Shown piece after piece: positions 14,733-24,355 of a stretch of 64,000 bases of DNA (position 1 is its first letter; every line of letters begins with the position of its first letter). Location: contig NZ_CALAHQ010000004.1 of NCBI RefSeq assembly GCF_937892565.1, forward strand, positions 33,885-97,884. The letters are read 5' to 3'. The DNA comes from an uncultured Roseicyclus sp. Lineage in GTDB: Bacteria; Pseudomonadota; Alphaproteobacteria; Rhodobacterales; Rhodobacteraceae. The notes under the pieces are model-generated. The model was not told where the DNA came from. It searched no databases and was given only the letters and a program-made list of their open reading frames with translations. A program made the translations under genes and the position numbers.

Positions 14733-17180
14733 ATGTCAGACATACCCGATCAGGCCCGTGTGGTGATCATCGGCGGCGGCGTGGTGGGCGTGTCTTCGCT
14801 CTATCATCTGGCCAAGCTGGGCTGGACCGATTGCGTGCTGTTGGAAAAGAACGAATTGACCGCCGGGTCCACATGGCATGCGGCGGGCAATGTGCCGACC
14901 TTTTCGACATCATGGTCGCTGATGAACATGCAGCGCTATTCGACCGAGCTTTATCGCGGGTTGGGTGCGGCGGTGGATTACCCGATGAATTATCACGTCA
15001 CGGGGTCGATCCGGCTGGGCCATTCCGAGGAAAGGATGCAGGAATTTGCCCGCGCGCGCGGCATGGGGCTGTATCAGGGGATGGCGCTGGAAATCCTCAG
15101 CCCTGATGAGATCAAGGCGAAATATCCCTTCATCGAAACCCACGACCTCAAGGGGGCGCTTTACGATCCGGCCGATGGCGATATCGACCCCGCGCAACTG
15201 ACCCAGGCGCTGGCCAAGGGCGCGCGCGATCTGGGCGCCACGATCTTGCGCTTTTGCCCCGCCACGGGCGTGAGCCGCGACAAGGGCGCGTGGATCGTGC
15301 ACACCGCAAAGGGCGACATCCGCTGCGAGATCGTGGTGAACGCGGCCGGCTATTATGCCCAGCGCGTCGGCGAGTGGTTCAAGCCCCATGGCGGGCGCAC
15401 CGTGCCGATGATGGTGATGAGCCATCAATACATGGTCTTCGACGAGGTGCCCGCCGTGCGCGACTGGGCCGCGCAAGCGGGCCACAAGCTGCCGCTGTTG
15501 CGCGATGTCGATACCTCCTACTACCTCAGACAGGAAAAGAACGGCTTCAATCTGGGCCCCTATGAGCGGCCGTGCCGGGCGCATTGGGCCGACCCGTCCG
15601 ACCCCATGCCCGAGGATTTCAGCTTTCAGCTTTATCCCGACGATCTGGAACGGCTGTCCTTTCAGATCGAGGATTCGATGGCGCGCGTGCCTGTGCTGGC
15701 CGAAGCAGGGCTGGCGCGTGTGATCAACGGCCCCATCCCCTATACCCCCGACGGCAACCCGCTGATCGGGCCGATGCCGGGCGTGCCCAATGCGTTCGAG
15801 GCGTGCGTCTTTACCTTTGGCATCGCGCAGGGCGGTGGCGCGGGCAAGGTCCTGGCCGAATGGGTGACGCAAGGCGCGACCGAATGGGACATGTGGTCAT
15901 GCGACCCGCGCCGCTTCACCGATTACACCGATCCCGACTACTGCGTGCAAAAGGGGATGGAGGCCTATGGCCATGAATACGCCATGCATTTCCCGATGCA
16001 CCGCTGGCCCGCCGCGCCTGACCGCAAGCTTTCGCCCGTGCATGACCGCGTCAAGGCGATGGGCGGTCAGATGGGCGCCTATGCCGGATGGGAACGCGCC
16101 AACTGGTTTGCACATCCCGGCGATGACACCTCCGAGGCGGCAACCCAGACCTGGAACCGCGCCGGCCCGTGGGAGGCGCGCCTGCGCGAGGAATGCGAGG
16201 CGGTGCGCGATGGTGTGGGGGTTCTCGACCTGCCCGGCTTTTCGCGCTTCCGCCTGACGGGGGATGGCGCGGGCGATTGGCTCTTGGGCAAGATCGCGGG
16301 CGGCTTGCCCAAGCCGGGGCGGCTGGGGCTGGCCTATTTCCCCGATACAAGTGGCCGCATCGTGACCGAGATGTCGGTGGCCTGTCACGGGGTCGATGAT
16401 TACACGCTGATCACCGCCGCGGTGGCGCAATGGCATGACCGCGAATGGCTGGACCGCGATCTGGCGCCGGGCCTGTCGCTGAGCGACCAGAGCGGCGCGA
16501 TCGGCACGCTGATCGTGACCGGCCCGAAATCGCGCGATCTTCTGGCCGCCATCGGCACCGATGCCGATCTGACCCTGCCATGGCTTACCCATCAGACCGC
16601 CCAACTGGCGGGGCGGGCCTGCTGGCTGGCGCGGGTGTCCTTTGCGGGCGAGCTTGGCTGGGAAGTTCACGCTGAAAACGAACATGTTCCCCATATTTAC
16701 GATGCCATCCTGGCGCATGGGGCAAAACCCTTTGGCATGTTCGCGCTCAACAGCTTGCGCATCGAAAAGGGCTATCGCGCGTGGAAGGGCGATTTGTCCA
16801 CCGATTACAGCCTGTTGCAGGGCGGCCTTGACCGGTTCATCCGGTTTGACAAACCGCAGGATTTCCCCGGCAAGCAAGCACTTTTGGCCGAGAAACAGGC
16901 AGGCGTCACCAAACGCTTTGTCACGCTGCGCGTCGATGCGGGGGCCGCCGATGCGCCTTACATGTCGACGCTCTGGCATGACGGACAGGTGGTGGGCGAA
17001 ACCACATCCGGCGCGTGGGGCTACCGCGTGGGCGGGTCTGTGGCACTGGGCATGCTGCGCGCCGATCTGGCAACGCCCGGCACCGTGCTGGAGGTCGATA
17101 TCTTCGGCCAGCGCTGCCGTGCCGTGGTGCAGGAAGACCGCCCGCTCTGGGATCCCGAGAACACAAGATTGAAGGCCTGA
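14733..17180 (+). CDS. Dimethylglycine/sarcosine dehydrogenase-like FAD oxidoreductase with GcvT domain (copy 1)
   Basis: An 815-residue protein in the DMGDH/SDH layout. An N-terminal FAD-dependent DAO domain (GGGVVG at 14-19; His49 in STWHAAG is the residue that carries covalent FAD in this family) comes first, then an FAO-type middle region (PYTPDGNPLIGPMPG). The tetrahydrofolate-binding GcvT aminomethyltransferase domains follow (EAVRDGVGVLDLPGFSRFRL onward). Such enzymes demethylate N-methyl amines oxidatively, passing formaldehyde to folate. The ATG at 14733 follows AAGGGAG. It is first gene of the operon with copy 2 three bases downstream. The substrate could be dimethylglycine, sarcosine or another N-methylated amine. 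Confidence 0.88.
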   Translation: MSDIPDQARVVIIGGGVVGVSSLYHLAKLGWTDCVLLEKNELTAGSTWHAAGNVPTFSTSWSLMNMQRYSTELYRGLGAAVDYPMNYHVTGSIRLGHSEERMQEFARARGMGLYQGMALEILSPDEIKAKYPFIETHDLKGALYDPADGDIDPAQLTQALAKGARDLGATILRFCPATGVSRDKGAWIVHTAKGDIRCEIVVNAAGYYAQRVGEWFKPHGGRTVPMMVMSHQYMVFDEVPAVRDWAAQAGHKLPLLRDVDTSYYLRQEKNGFNLGPYERPCRAHWADPSDPMPEDFSFQLYPDDLERLSFQIEDSMARVPVLAEAGLARVINGPIPYTPDGNPLIGPMPGVPNAFEACVFTFGIAQGGGAGKVLAEWVTQGATEWDMWSCDPRRFTDYTDPDYCVQKGMEAYGHEYAMHFPMHRWPAAPDRKLSPVHDRVKAMGGQMGAYAGWERANWFAHPGDDTSEAATQTWNRAGPWEARLREECEAVRDGVGVLDLPGFSRFRLTGDGAGDWLLGKIAGGLPKPGRLGLAYFPDTSGRIVTEMSVACHGVDDYTLITAAVAQWHDREWLDRDLAPGLSLSDQSGAIGTLIVTGPKSRDLLAAIGTDADLTLPWLTHQTAQLAGRACWLARVSFAGELGWEVHAENEHVPHIYDAILAHGAKPFGMFALNSLRIEKGYRAWKGDLSTDYSLLQGGLDRFIRFDKPQDFPGKQALLAEKQAGVTKRFVTLRVDAGAADAPYMSTLWHDGQVVGETTSGAWGYRVGGSVALGMLRADLATPGTVLEVDIFGQRCRAVVQEDRPLWDPENTRLKA

Positions 17181-17183
17181 TCC

Positions 17184-19628
17184 ATGACCACCCCCCCCAA
17201 ACATGCACGTGCGGTCATCATCGGCGGTGGCGTGTCCGGCTGCTCGGTCGCCTATCATCTGGCCAAGCTCGGTTGGAAAGACGTCGTTCTTTTGGAACGC
17301 AAACAGCTGACCTGTGGCACCACATGGCATGCGGCCGGGCTGGTGGGCCAATTGCGCGGCAGCCAGAACATGACGCGGCTGGCGAAGTATTCCGCCGATC
17401 TCTACAAGCGGCTGGAGGCGGAAACCGGGGTGGCTACCGGCATGCGTCAGGTGGGCTCGATCTCATTGGGGCTGACCGAAGACCGGCGTCAGGAATTGCT
17501 GCGACAGGCCACGGTTGCCCGCACCTTTGGCGTCGAGGTTCATGAGATCACCACCGCCGAAGTGCGCGCCATGTATCCGCATGTGGAAATCGGCGATGTC
17601 ACCTGCGCGCTGCATCTGCCGGGCGATGGCCAATGCGACCCGGCCAATATCGCGATGGCTTTGGCCAAGGGCGCACGGATGGGCGGCGCCCAGATCCTCG
17701 AAGGCGTCAAGGTCACGGCCGTCACGAATGATGGTGCGCGCGTGACCGGTGTGAACTGGGACACTGGCAGCGAACAGGGCCACATCGCGGCCGACATCGT
17801 GGTCAATTGCGGCGGCATGTGGGGCCGTGATCTGGCGGCCCGGTCAGGCGTCACGCTGCCGCTGCATGCGTGCGAACATTTCTACCTTGTGACCGAACCC
17901 ATCGAGGGGCTGGGTCATTTGCCGGTTCTGCGCGTGCCCGATGAATGCGCCTATTACAAATCGGATGCGGGCAAGATGATGCTGGGCGCGTTTGAGCCCA
18001 AGGCCAAGCCATGGGGCATGGGCGGCATCCCCGAGGATTTCTGTTTCGATGCCCTGCCCGAGGATTTCGAGCATTTCGAACCGATCCTTGAGATGGCGAC
18101 CCGGCGCATGCCGATGTTCCAGACCGCAGGCATCCACACTTTTTTCAATGGCCCCGAAAGCTTCACCCCCGATGACCGCTACTATCTGGGCGAGGCGCCC
18201 GAGTTGAAAGGCTACTGGATCGCGGCGGGCTACAATTCCGTCGGGATCGTGTCGTCGGGGGGCGCGGGCATGGCGCTGGCACAATGGATGGAGGACGGCA
18301 CCCCGCCCTTTGACCTGTGGGAGGTGGATATCCGCCGCGCCCAGCCATTTCAGCGCAACCGCCGCTACCTGAAGGAACGCGTGACCGAAACACTCGGCCT
18401 GCTCTATGCCGATCACTGGCCCTATCGTCAGGTCGAAACCGCGCGCGGGGTGCGGCGTTCGCCCATCCATGACCATCTGAAGGCCGAAGGTGCCGTCTTT
18501 GGCGAGGTGGCGGGCTGGGAACGCGCCAACTGGTTCGCCGACCCCGGTCAGGACCGCGCTTACCGCTATGGCTGGGGCCGGCAGAACTGGTTTGACAATC
18601 AACGCCGCGAACATCTGGCGGTCCGCGATGCCGTGGGCCTGTTCGACATGACCTCCTTTGGCAAGATCCGGGTCGAAGGGCGCGAGGCGTGCGCTTTGCT
18701 CAACCGCCTGTGCGCCAATCAGATCGATGTGGCGCCCGGCCGCGTCGTCTATACCCAGATGCTCAATGAGCGCGGCGGGATCGAGAGCGATCTGACGGTG
18801 ACGCGGCTGTCGGAAACAGCGTTCTTGCTGGTGGTGCCGGGGGCGACGCTCCAGCGCGATCTGGCATGGCTGCGCCGCCATCAGGGCGACCGGGCCGTGG
18901 CGATCATCGACATGACCGCGGCCGAAGCCGTGTTTTGCGTCATGGGCCCCAAGTCGCGCGATCTCATGTCGGCCGTCAGCCCCGATGACCTGAGCCACAA
19001 GGGCTTTGGCTATGCCACCGCGCGCGAGATCGAAATCGGGCTTGGCATCGCACGGGCGCACCGGATTTCCTATGTGGGCGAGCTGGGCTGGGAGCTTTAC
19101 GTTTCCACCGACATGGCCGCGCATGTCTTTGAAACCCTGCGTGACGCGGGCGCCGATCATGGGCTCAAGCTCTGCGGTCTGCACACGCTTGACAGTTGTC
19201 GCATCGAAAAGGCCTATCGCCATTTCGGCCATGACATCACCGATGAGGATCATGTGCTGGAAGCCGGGCTTGGTTTCGCCGTCAAGACGGCCAAACCCGA
19301 TTTCATCGGCCGCGACGCGGTCTTGCGCAAGCAAGATCAGGGGCTGGGCCGGATGATGCTGCAGTTCCAACTGGAAGACCCTGCGCCGCTGCTGTTTCAC
19401 AACGAGGCGATCTTGCGCGATGGCAAGATCGTGGGGCCGGTGACCAGCGGCAATTACGGCCATGCGCTGGGTGGTGCGATCGGCATGGGCTATGTGCCCT
19501 GCGCCGACCAGACCGCCGAGGATGTTCTGGCCTCGCGCTATGAGATCGATGTGGCGGGCGTGCGACACAAGGCACGCGCCAGCCTGACCCCCCTTTATGA
19601 CCCCAAAGCCGAACGGGTGCGGATGTGA
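17184..19628 (+). CDS. Dimethylglycine/sarcosine dehydrogenase-like FAD oxidoreductase with GcvT domain (copy 2)
   Basis: An 814-residue paralogue of the preceding protein, with the same order: FAD motif GGGVSG at 14-19, His49 in TTWHAAG, DAO domain, FAO-type middle (WIAAGYNSVGIVSSGGAG), then GcvT domains (LAVRDAVGLFDMTSFGKIRV and MLNERGGIESDLTVTRL). The sequence after the flavin His (GLVGQLRGSQNMTRLAKYS) is nearer to classical sarcosine/dimethylglycine dehydrogenases than copy 1. Only 3 bp separate it from copy 1. Its TGA overlaps a possible GTG start of the MttB-like gene. Two copies in tandem suggest two successive N-demethylations or two different N-methyl substrates. Confidence 0.89.
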   Translation: MTTPPKHARAVIIGGGVSGCSVAYHLAKLGWKDVVLLERKQLTCGTTWHAAGLVGQLRGSQNMTRLAKYSADLYKRLEAETGVATGMRQVGSISLGLTEDRRQELLRQATVARTFGVEVHEITTAEVRAMYPHVEIGDVTCALHLPGDGQCDPANIAMALAKGARMGGAQILEGVKVTAVTNDGARVTGVNWDTGSEQGHIAADIVVNCGGMWGRDLAARSGVTLPLHACEHFYLVTEPIEGLGHLPVLRVPDECAYYKSDAGKMMLGAFEPKAKPWGMGGIPEDFCFDALPEDFEHFEPILEMATRRMPMFQTAGIHTFFNGPESFTPDDRYYLGEAPELKGYWIAAGYNSVGIVSSGGAGMALAQWMEDGTPPFDLWEVDIRRAQPFQRNRRYLKERVTETLGLLYADHWPYRQVETARGVRRSPIHDHLKAEGAVFGEVAGWERANWFADPGQDRAYRYGWGRQNWFDNQRREHLAVRDAVGLFDMTSFGKIRVEGREACALLNRLCANQIDVAPGRVVYTQMLNERGGIESDLTVTRLSETAFLLVVPGATLQRDLAWLRRHQGDRAVAIIDMTAAEAVFCVMGPKSRDLMSAVSPDDLSHKGFGYATAREIEIGLGIARAHRISYVGELGWELYVSTDMAAHVFETLRDAGADHGLKLCGLHTLDSCRIEKAYRHFGHDITDEDHVLEAGLGFAVKTAKPDFIGRDAVLRKQDQGLGRMMLQFQLEDPAPLLFHNEAILRDGKIVGPVTSGNYGHALGGAIGMGYVPCADQTAEDVLASRYEIDVAGVRHKARASLTPLYDPKAERVRM

Positions 19629-19630
19629 GC

Positions 19631-21217
19631 ATGATACCGGAAGACCATATCGCAGATATCGACACGTCAGAGATCGGCGCAAGTTGCGAACCGGCCCGCG
19701 CGCGGCGGGCGGGGGGGCGGGCGGCCCGTGTGGCACTGCGCGCCGCGCCCCTGGCCGAGGACATGCGCCCCGTGCGCCCCGGCATGCCGGGTGGCCAGTA
19801 TCGGCCATTGACCGATGCGGGTGTCCAGAAAATTCACCAAAGCGCGCTCGAGGCGCTCGAGGTGATCGGTCTGGCCGATGCCCCACCCTCAGGGGTCGAG
19901 ATCCTGACCGGGGCTGGCGCGATCCTGGGCGATGACGGGCGCATCCGTTTTCCGCGCGCCCTTGTCGAGGACATGCTGACGGTTGCCGCGCGCAACATCA
20001 CGCTGCATGCGCGCGACCCCAAGCATGACATGCATCTGTCGGGCAGCAACGTGCATTTCGGCACGGCGGGTGCGGCGGTGCATATCGTCGATCCGGTCAC
20101 GCATGACTACCGCGAATCCACCGCGCAGGACCTCTATGATGCCGCACGGCTGGTCGACAATCTCGACAACATCCATTTCTACCAGCGCACGATGGTCTGC
20201 CGCGATGTCAAGGACAACCGCGAGATGGACCTCAACACGCTTTATGCCTGTCTGGCGGGCACGAAAAAACATGTCGGCACCTCGTTCAGCGACCCGGCCC
20301 ATGTCGCCGATTGCTTCGAGATGCTGCACATGGTGGCAGGCGGCGAGGACAAATGGCTGGAACGCCCCTTTGTCAGCAATTCCAACTGTTTCGTTGTGCC
20401 GCCGATGAAATTCGCCGAAGAAAGCTGCATCACGATGGAGGATTGCATCCGCCGTGGCATGCCGATGCTTCTGCTCTCTGCGGGCCAAGCAGGCGCCACG
20501 GCCCCTGCCCCCATCGCGCTGGCCATCGTTCAGGCGGTGGCGGAATGCCTTGCCGGCGTCGTCTATGTCAACGCGATCAAGAAAGGCGCGCCCGCGATCT
20601 TTGGCACATGGCCCTTTGTCAGTGATCTGCGCACGGGGGCGATGTCGGGCGGATCGGCCGAACAGGCGCTGCTCACGGCGGGCTGCGCACAGATGCACCG
20701 CTTCTACGATCTGCCCGGTGGGGCAGCCTCGGGCATTTCCGACAGCAAGCTGCCCGACATGCAGGCGGGCTGGGAACAGGGCATCACCAATTCCCTTGCG
20801 GGGCTTTCGGGGCTGAACATGTGCTACGAGGCGGTGGGCATGCATGCCTCGCTGTTGGGGTTCTGTCTGGAAAGCCTGATCCTCGGCGATGATCTGCTGG
20901 GTCAGGCCATGCGCCTTGTGCGCGGCATCGACGTGACCGAGGACAGCACCTCGATCGACGCGATGAAACAGGTGTGCCTTGGCGGCCCCGGCCATTACCT
21001 TGGCACCGATCAGACGCTGGGCTTGATGCAAACGGAATACATCTATCCCAAGGTCGGCAACCGGATGAGCCCCAAGGAATGGGTCGAGGCGGGCCAACCC
21101 TTGCTGCTTGATACCGCGATCGCGCGCAAGAACGCGATCCTGGCCAGCGCGGGCTGTCAGGTCTCGCCCGAGATCGACACGGCGATCCGGTCGCGCTTCA
21201 ACATCTATTTCCAGTAA
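19631..21217 (+). CDS. MttB-superfamily methyltransferase without pyrrolysine (COG5598-like)
   Basis: About 528 residues of the trimethylamine methyltransferase (MttB) superfamily: GGQYRPLTDAGVQKIHQSALE near the N-terminus, VHFGTAGAAVHIVDP, then GAMSGGSAEQALL and GGPGHYLGTDQTL toward the C-terminus. There is no in-frame amber codon, so it is a non-pyrrolysine member like the glycine betaine:corrinoid methyltransferase MtgB. Those enzymes need a corrinoid protein partner, and none is present here. It sits between DMGDH-like genes and an aldehyde dehydrogenase, which fits quaternary amine use. The start is ATG 19631, or GTG 19625, which overlaps the upstream stop. Confidence 0.84.
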   Translation: MIPEDHIADIDTSEIGASCEPARARRAGGRAARVALRAAPLAEDMRPVRPGMPGGQYRPLTDAGVQKIHQSALEALEVIGLADAPPSGVEILTGAGAILGDDGRIRFPRALVEDMLTVAARNITLHARDPKHDMHLSGSNVHFGTAGAAVHIVDPVTHDYRESTAQDLYDAARLVDNLDNIHFYQRTMVCRDVKDNREMDLNTLYACLAGTKKHVGTSFSDPAHVADCFEMLHMVAGGEDKWLERPFVSNSNCFVVPPMKFAEESCITMEDCIRRGMPMLLLSAGQAGATAPAPIALAIVQAVAECLAGVVYVNAIKKGAPAIFGTWPFVSDLRTGAMSGGSAEQALLTAGCAQMHRFYDLPGGAASGISDSKLPDMQAGWEQGITNSLAGLSGLNMCYEAVGMHASLLGFCLESLILGDDLLGQAMRLVRGIDVTEDSTSIDAMKQVCLGGPGHYLGTDQTLGLMQTEYIYPKVGNRMSPKEWVEAGQPLLLDTAIARKNAILASAGCQVSPEIDTAIRSRFNIYFQ

Positions 21218-21223
21218 GCGCGC

Positions 21224-22651
21224 ATGCTGCACCGGCTTTCCCAGATTTATGTCGGGGGCGCGTGGCACGCGCCCTTGGGCCGCGACAAGATGGCATTCGA
21301 AAACCCCGCCACAGGCGCGGTATTGGGCCAACTGTCTCTGGGCGGGGCGGCCGATGCCGACCGTGCGGTAATGGCTGCGCGCGGGGCCTTTGACGGCTTT
21401 TCAGGCTGGCCCGTGGCCGATCGGATCGCGCTGCTTGAGGCGATCCTTTCCCGCTACACCGCACGCTTTGACGAGATCGCCGGGATCATGTCGACCGAGA
21501 TGGGCGCACCCATCACGCAAGCGCGCAGCGCACAGGCCTGGGCGGGGCAGATCCATCTTGAAACCACCATCAAGGCCGCGCGCAGTTTCCATTGGGAAGA
21601 GGCGCGCGGCACGACCCGCATCATCCGCGAGGCGATCGGCGTTTGCGCGCTGATCACGCCGTGGAACTGGCCGATGAACCAGATCGTGTGCAAGGTGGCC
21701 CCGGCACTCGCGGCGGGCTGCACCATGGTCTTGAAACCCTCGGAGCTTGCGCCGCTGTCTGCGCTCTTGTTCGCCGAATTATGCGATGAGGCGGGCGTTC
21801 CAGCCGGCGTCTTCAACCTTGTCAATGGCACCGGCGCGGATGTCGGCGCGGCGCTTGCCGCCCATCCCGAGGTCGATATGGTCTCTTTCACCGGATCGAC
21901 CCGGGCGGGTGTGGCGGTGGCGCAAGCCGCCGCGCCCACCGTCAAGCGCGTGGCGCAGGAATTGGGCGGAAAATCGGCCAATATCATCCTGCCCGGCGCC
22001 GATCTGGATGCGGCGGTTCAGGCCGGAACACTGGCCTGTTTCGGCAATACCGGCCAAAGCTGCGATGCGCCGACGCGGATGTTCGTGCCGATGGCACGAA
22101 TGACCGATGCCTGCGCCGCCGCTCAGACAGCGGCCCACAGCGTGGTGGTGGGCGATCCTGCCGATCCGGCTGTCAGCATGGGTCCGCTGATCTCGGGCGC
22201 GCAGTTCCAAAAGGTTCAGGCGCTGATCGAAACCGGCATCTCCGAAGGCGCGCATCTGGTTGCGGGCGGGCCGGGACGCCCCGACGGCTGCGACACAGGC
22301 TGGTTCGTCCGCCCGACCGTCTTTGGCGACGTCACGCCCCAGATGACCATCGCGAGCGAGGAAATCTTTGGTCCCGTGCTGTCGATCATCGGCTATGACA
22401 GCGTCGATCACGCCGTCGAAATGGCCAATGACACGGTCTATGGGCTGGCCGCCTATGTCAGCGGTCCGCTGGATCAGGCGCGCAGCGTGGCGCGACGGCT
22501 GCGCGCCGGACAGGTCAATATCAACGGCCCCGACTGGGATACCTTCGCCCCCTTCGGCGGCTACAAGCAATCGGGCAATGGCCGCGAATATGCCGATTGG
22601 GGCATACACGACTTTTGCGAAATCAAGGCACTGGTGGGATACGGATCATGA
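21224..22651 (+). CDS. NAD(P)-dependent aldehyde dehydrogenase
   Basis: A 475-residue aldehyde dehydrogenase with all core motifs: TPWNWPMNQIVCKVAPALAA, the general-base Glu in ELGGKSANI (about 246), the catalytic Cys in GNTGQSC (about 280), and EEIFGPVLSI near the C-terminus. It lies 6 bp after the MttB-like gene and overlaps the next gene (ATGA). Possible roles are oxidation of betaine aldehyde or another amino-aldehyde made in the same pathway, or of formaldehyde-derived or semialdehyde products. The substrate cannot be read from sequence. Confidence 0.9.
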   Translation: MLHRLSQIYVGGAWHAPLGRDKMAFENPATGAVLGQLSLGGAADADRAVMAARGAFDGFSGWPVADRIALLEAILSRYTARFDEIAGIMSTEMGAPITQARSAQAWAGQIHLETTIKAARSFHWEEARGTTRIIREAIGVCALITPWNWPMNQIVCKVAPALAAGCTMVLKPSELAPLSALLFAELCDEAGVPAGVFNLVNGTGADVGAALAAHPEVDMVSFTGSTRAGVAVAQAAAPTVKRVAQELGGKSANIILPGADLDAAVQAGTLACFGNTGQSCDAPTRMFVPMARMTDACAAAQTAAHSVVVGDPADPAVSMGPLISGAQFQKVQALIETGISEGAHLVAGGPGRPDGCDTGWFVRPTVFGDVTPQMTIASEEIFGPVLSIIGYDSVDHAVEMANDTVYGLAAYVSGPLDQARSVARRLRAGQVNINGPDWDTFAPFGGYKQSGNGREYADWGIHDFCEIKALVGYGS

Positions 22652-23547
22652 ATTACGGCTATATCGGTTTGGGCAATCTGGGCGGGCATCTGGCGGCAAG
22701 CCTGATCCGCGCGGGCCATCAGGTGACGGTCTACGACCGTGACCCCAGCCTTGCGGTGCGGCTTGCCGAAATGGGAGCAACCGTGGCCGGCAGCGCGGCC
22801 GAGGTCGCAGCGGCGACAGATCATGTGTTCACCTGCCTGCCCTCGCCTGCTGTCTCAGAACTGGTGCTGGCCGAGATCCTGCCAAAGATGAAACCGGGCG
22901 CCACATGGATCGAGAATTCGACCCTTGGCCGCGACGACATCGTGCGGCTGGGTGGGGTGGCCGCGGCCGCTGGTATCCGTCTGCTCGAGGCACCCGTGAC
23001 GGGCGGCGTGCATCTGGCCGCGCGCGGCGAGATCACGGTGCTGGCGGGCGGTGACGCCGATCTGGTCGCGCTGCACCGTCCCGCGCTTGCGGTGATCGGC
23101 AACAGGCTGTTCCATATGGGCCCCCTGGGCAGTGCCGCGATCATCAAGGTGATCACCAACATGCTGGCCTTCATCCATCTGGTGGCCGATGGCGAAGCCT
23201 TGATGCTGGCCAAGCGTGGCGGGCTTGACCTCAAGACGGCGTGGGAGGCGATCACGGCCTCCTCGGGCAGTTCCTTTGTGCATGAGACCGAGGGGCAATT
23301 GATCCTGAACGGCAGCTACGACATCGCCTTTTCCATGGATCTGGCGCTCAAGGATCTGGGCTTTGCGATGGGCTTTGGCCGCGAATTCGGCGTGCCGCTG
23401 GATCTTGCCAGCATGACCAACCAGACCTTTCTCAAGGGCCGGGCCGTCTATGGCGGCGAGGCGCAATCGACCCAGATCGTCAAACTGCTCGAGGATGCGC
23501 TGGGCACCGATTTGCGCGCCGAGGGCTTTCCCGCGCGGCTGACCTGA
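22648..23547 (+). CDS. 3-hydroxyisobutyrate dehydrogenase-family NAD(P) oxidoreductase
   Basis: A 299-residue beta-hydroxyacid dehydrogenase. The N-terminal Rossmann motif GYIGLGNLGGHLA is followed by the substrate loop LLEAPVTGGVHLAARGEITVLAGG and the catalytic Lys in IIKVITNM (about residue 166). Relatives act on 3-hydroxyisobutyrate, tartronate semialdehyde and similar compounds. The ATG at 22648 overlaps the aldehyde dehydrogenase stop, so it is the last gene of the operon starting at 14733. The pair (aldehyde dehydrogenase plus beta-hydroxyacid dehydrogenase) resembles ends of valine and taurine-like pathways, but the substrate is open. Confidence 0.88.
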   Translation: MNYGYIGLGNLGGHLAASLIRAGHQVTVYDRDPSLAVRLAEMGATVAGSAAEVAAATDHVFTCLPSPAVSELVLAEILPKMKPGATWIENSTLGRDDIVRLGGVAAAAGIRLLEAPVTGGVHLAARGEITVLAGGDADLVALHRPALAVIGNRLFHMGPLGSAAIIKVITNMLAFIHLVADGEALMLAKRGGLDLKTAWEAITASSGSSFVHETEGQLILNGSYDIAFSMDLALKDLGFAMGFGREFGVPLDLASMTNQTFLKGRAVYGGEAQSTQIVKLLEDALGTDLRAEGFPARLT

Positions 23548-23590
23548 ACAGCGCTGCCCTGTCAGCACAGCCGGAATGGATGGCCGCCGC

Positions 23591-24355
23591 TCACCCAAAG
23601 ACCAAGCCGCCATCCACGATCAGGTTCTGCCCCGTCACCGCGCGCGCCCAGGGTGAGGCGAAAAACAGCACCGCATCGGCCATCTCGGCCGGGGTGGTCA
23701 CATGGCCAAGGGGCGTTTGGGCGGCCACGATGTCGAACACGAACTCGGGCGTGGCAGCACTTGCGTCCGTTGTGCGCAACAGCCCGCCCGAGACCATGTT
23801 GACCGTCACCCCCAAGGGTCCAAGTTCCTTGGCGGCCGTGCGCGTCAGCGCCAGCAGCGCGCCCTTGGCGGCCGTGTAGTCGTGATAGGGCACGACCGGA
23901 TTTTGCATCAAATTCGTGCCGATGGTGATGACGCGCCCATAGCCTTGGGCGGCGAAATGGGGCCTGAGCGCCGTGATGCAGTGCAGCGCGCCGCCCACTG
24001 CGGTTTGCGCCTGTGCGGCAATCTCGGACCATGTCATCTGGTCGAGGCTGCGGCGCGCATCGCCGTTAAAGGCGAAATCGGCCAGCGCGTTATGGACCAG
24101 CACATCGGGCGCACCAAGCCGTGCGGTGATCTGCTCGACCATCGCCGCGACCGCTTCGGGATCGGTCACATCGGCCTGAAAGGCGGCTGTGCGGGGGCCA
24201 AGCGCGGCGGCCAAAGCATGGGCCGCCTCGCGGCTCTGGCGATAGTTGATCGCGACCCGCGCCCCTTCACGGGCAAAGGCGCGCGCGATGGCGCCACCCA
24301 AGCCCCGGCCCGCGCCGGTGACAAGAACGGTTTGATCGGCAAGCGAACGGGTCAT
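23591..24355 (-). CDS. SDR-family (FabG-like) oxidoreductase trailing the thi operon
   Basis: A 254-residue short-chain dehydrogenase: VTGAGRGLGGAIA at the N-terminus, DVLVHNALADF in place of the usual NNAG, YTAAKGALLALTR, and a C-terminal GQNLIVDGG. The residue 13 before the catalytic Tyr is Thr rather than the usual Ser. Its ATG overlaps the thiD stop (ATGA), so it is co-transcribed with the thiamine genes and would fall under the TPP riboswitch. It is not a known thiamine gene. It may act on a thiamine-related compound or simply be carried in the operon. Confidence 0.83.
   Translation of the reverse strand: MTRSLADQTVLVTGAGRGLGGAIARAFAREGARVAINYRQSREAAHALAAALGPRTAAFQADVTDPEAVAAMVEQITARLGAPDVLVHNALADFAFNGDARRSLDQMTWSEIAAQAQTAVGGALHCITALRPHFAAQGYGRVITIGTNLMQNPVVPYHDYTAAKGALLALTRTAAKELGPLGVTVNMVSGGLLRTTDASAATPEFVFDIVAAQTPLGHVTTPAEMADAVLFFASPWARAVTGQNLIVDGGLVFG

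Noticed and set aside
17844..19886. A 680-codon minus-strand frame under the second DMGDH-like gene.
   Set aside because: It is a shadow of a strongly recognisable gene, with no ribosome site or domain motif of its own.
19631..21217. Pyrrolysine-containing trimethylamine methyltransferase.
   Set aside because: There is no in-frame TAG inside the gene, and no pyl genes are in view. It is a non-pyrrolysine MttB-superfamily member.
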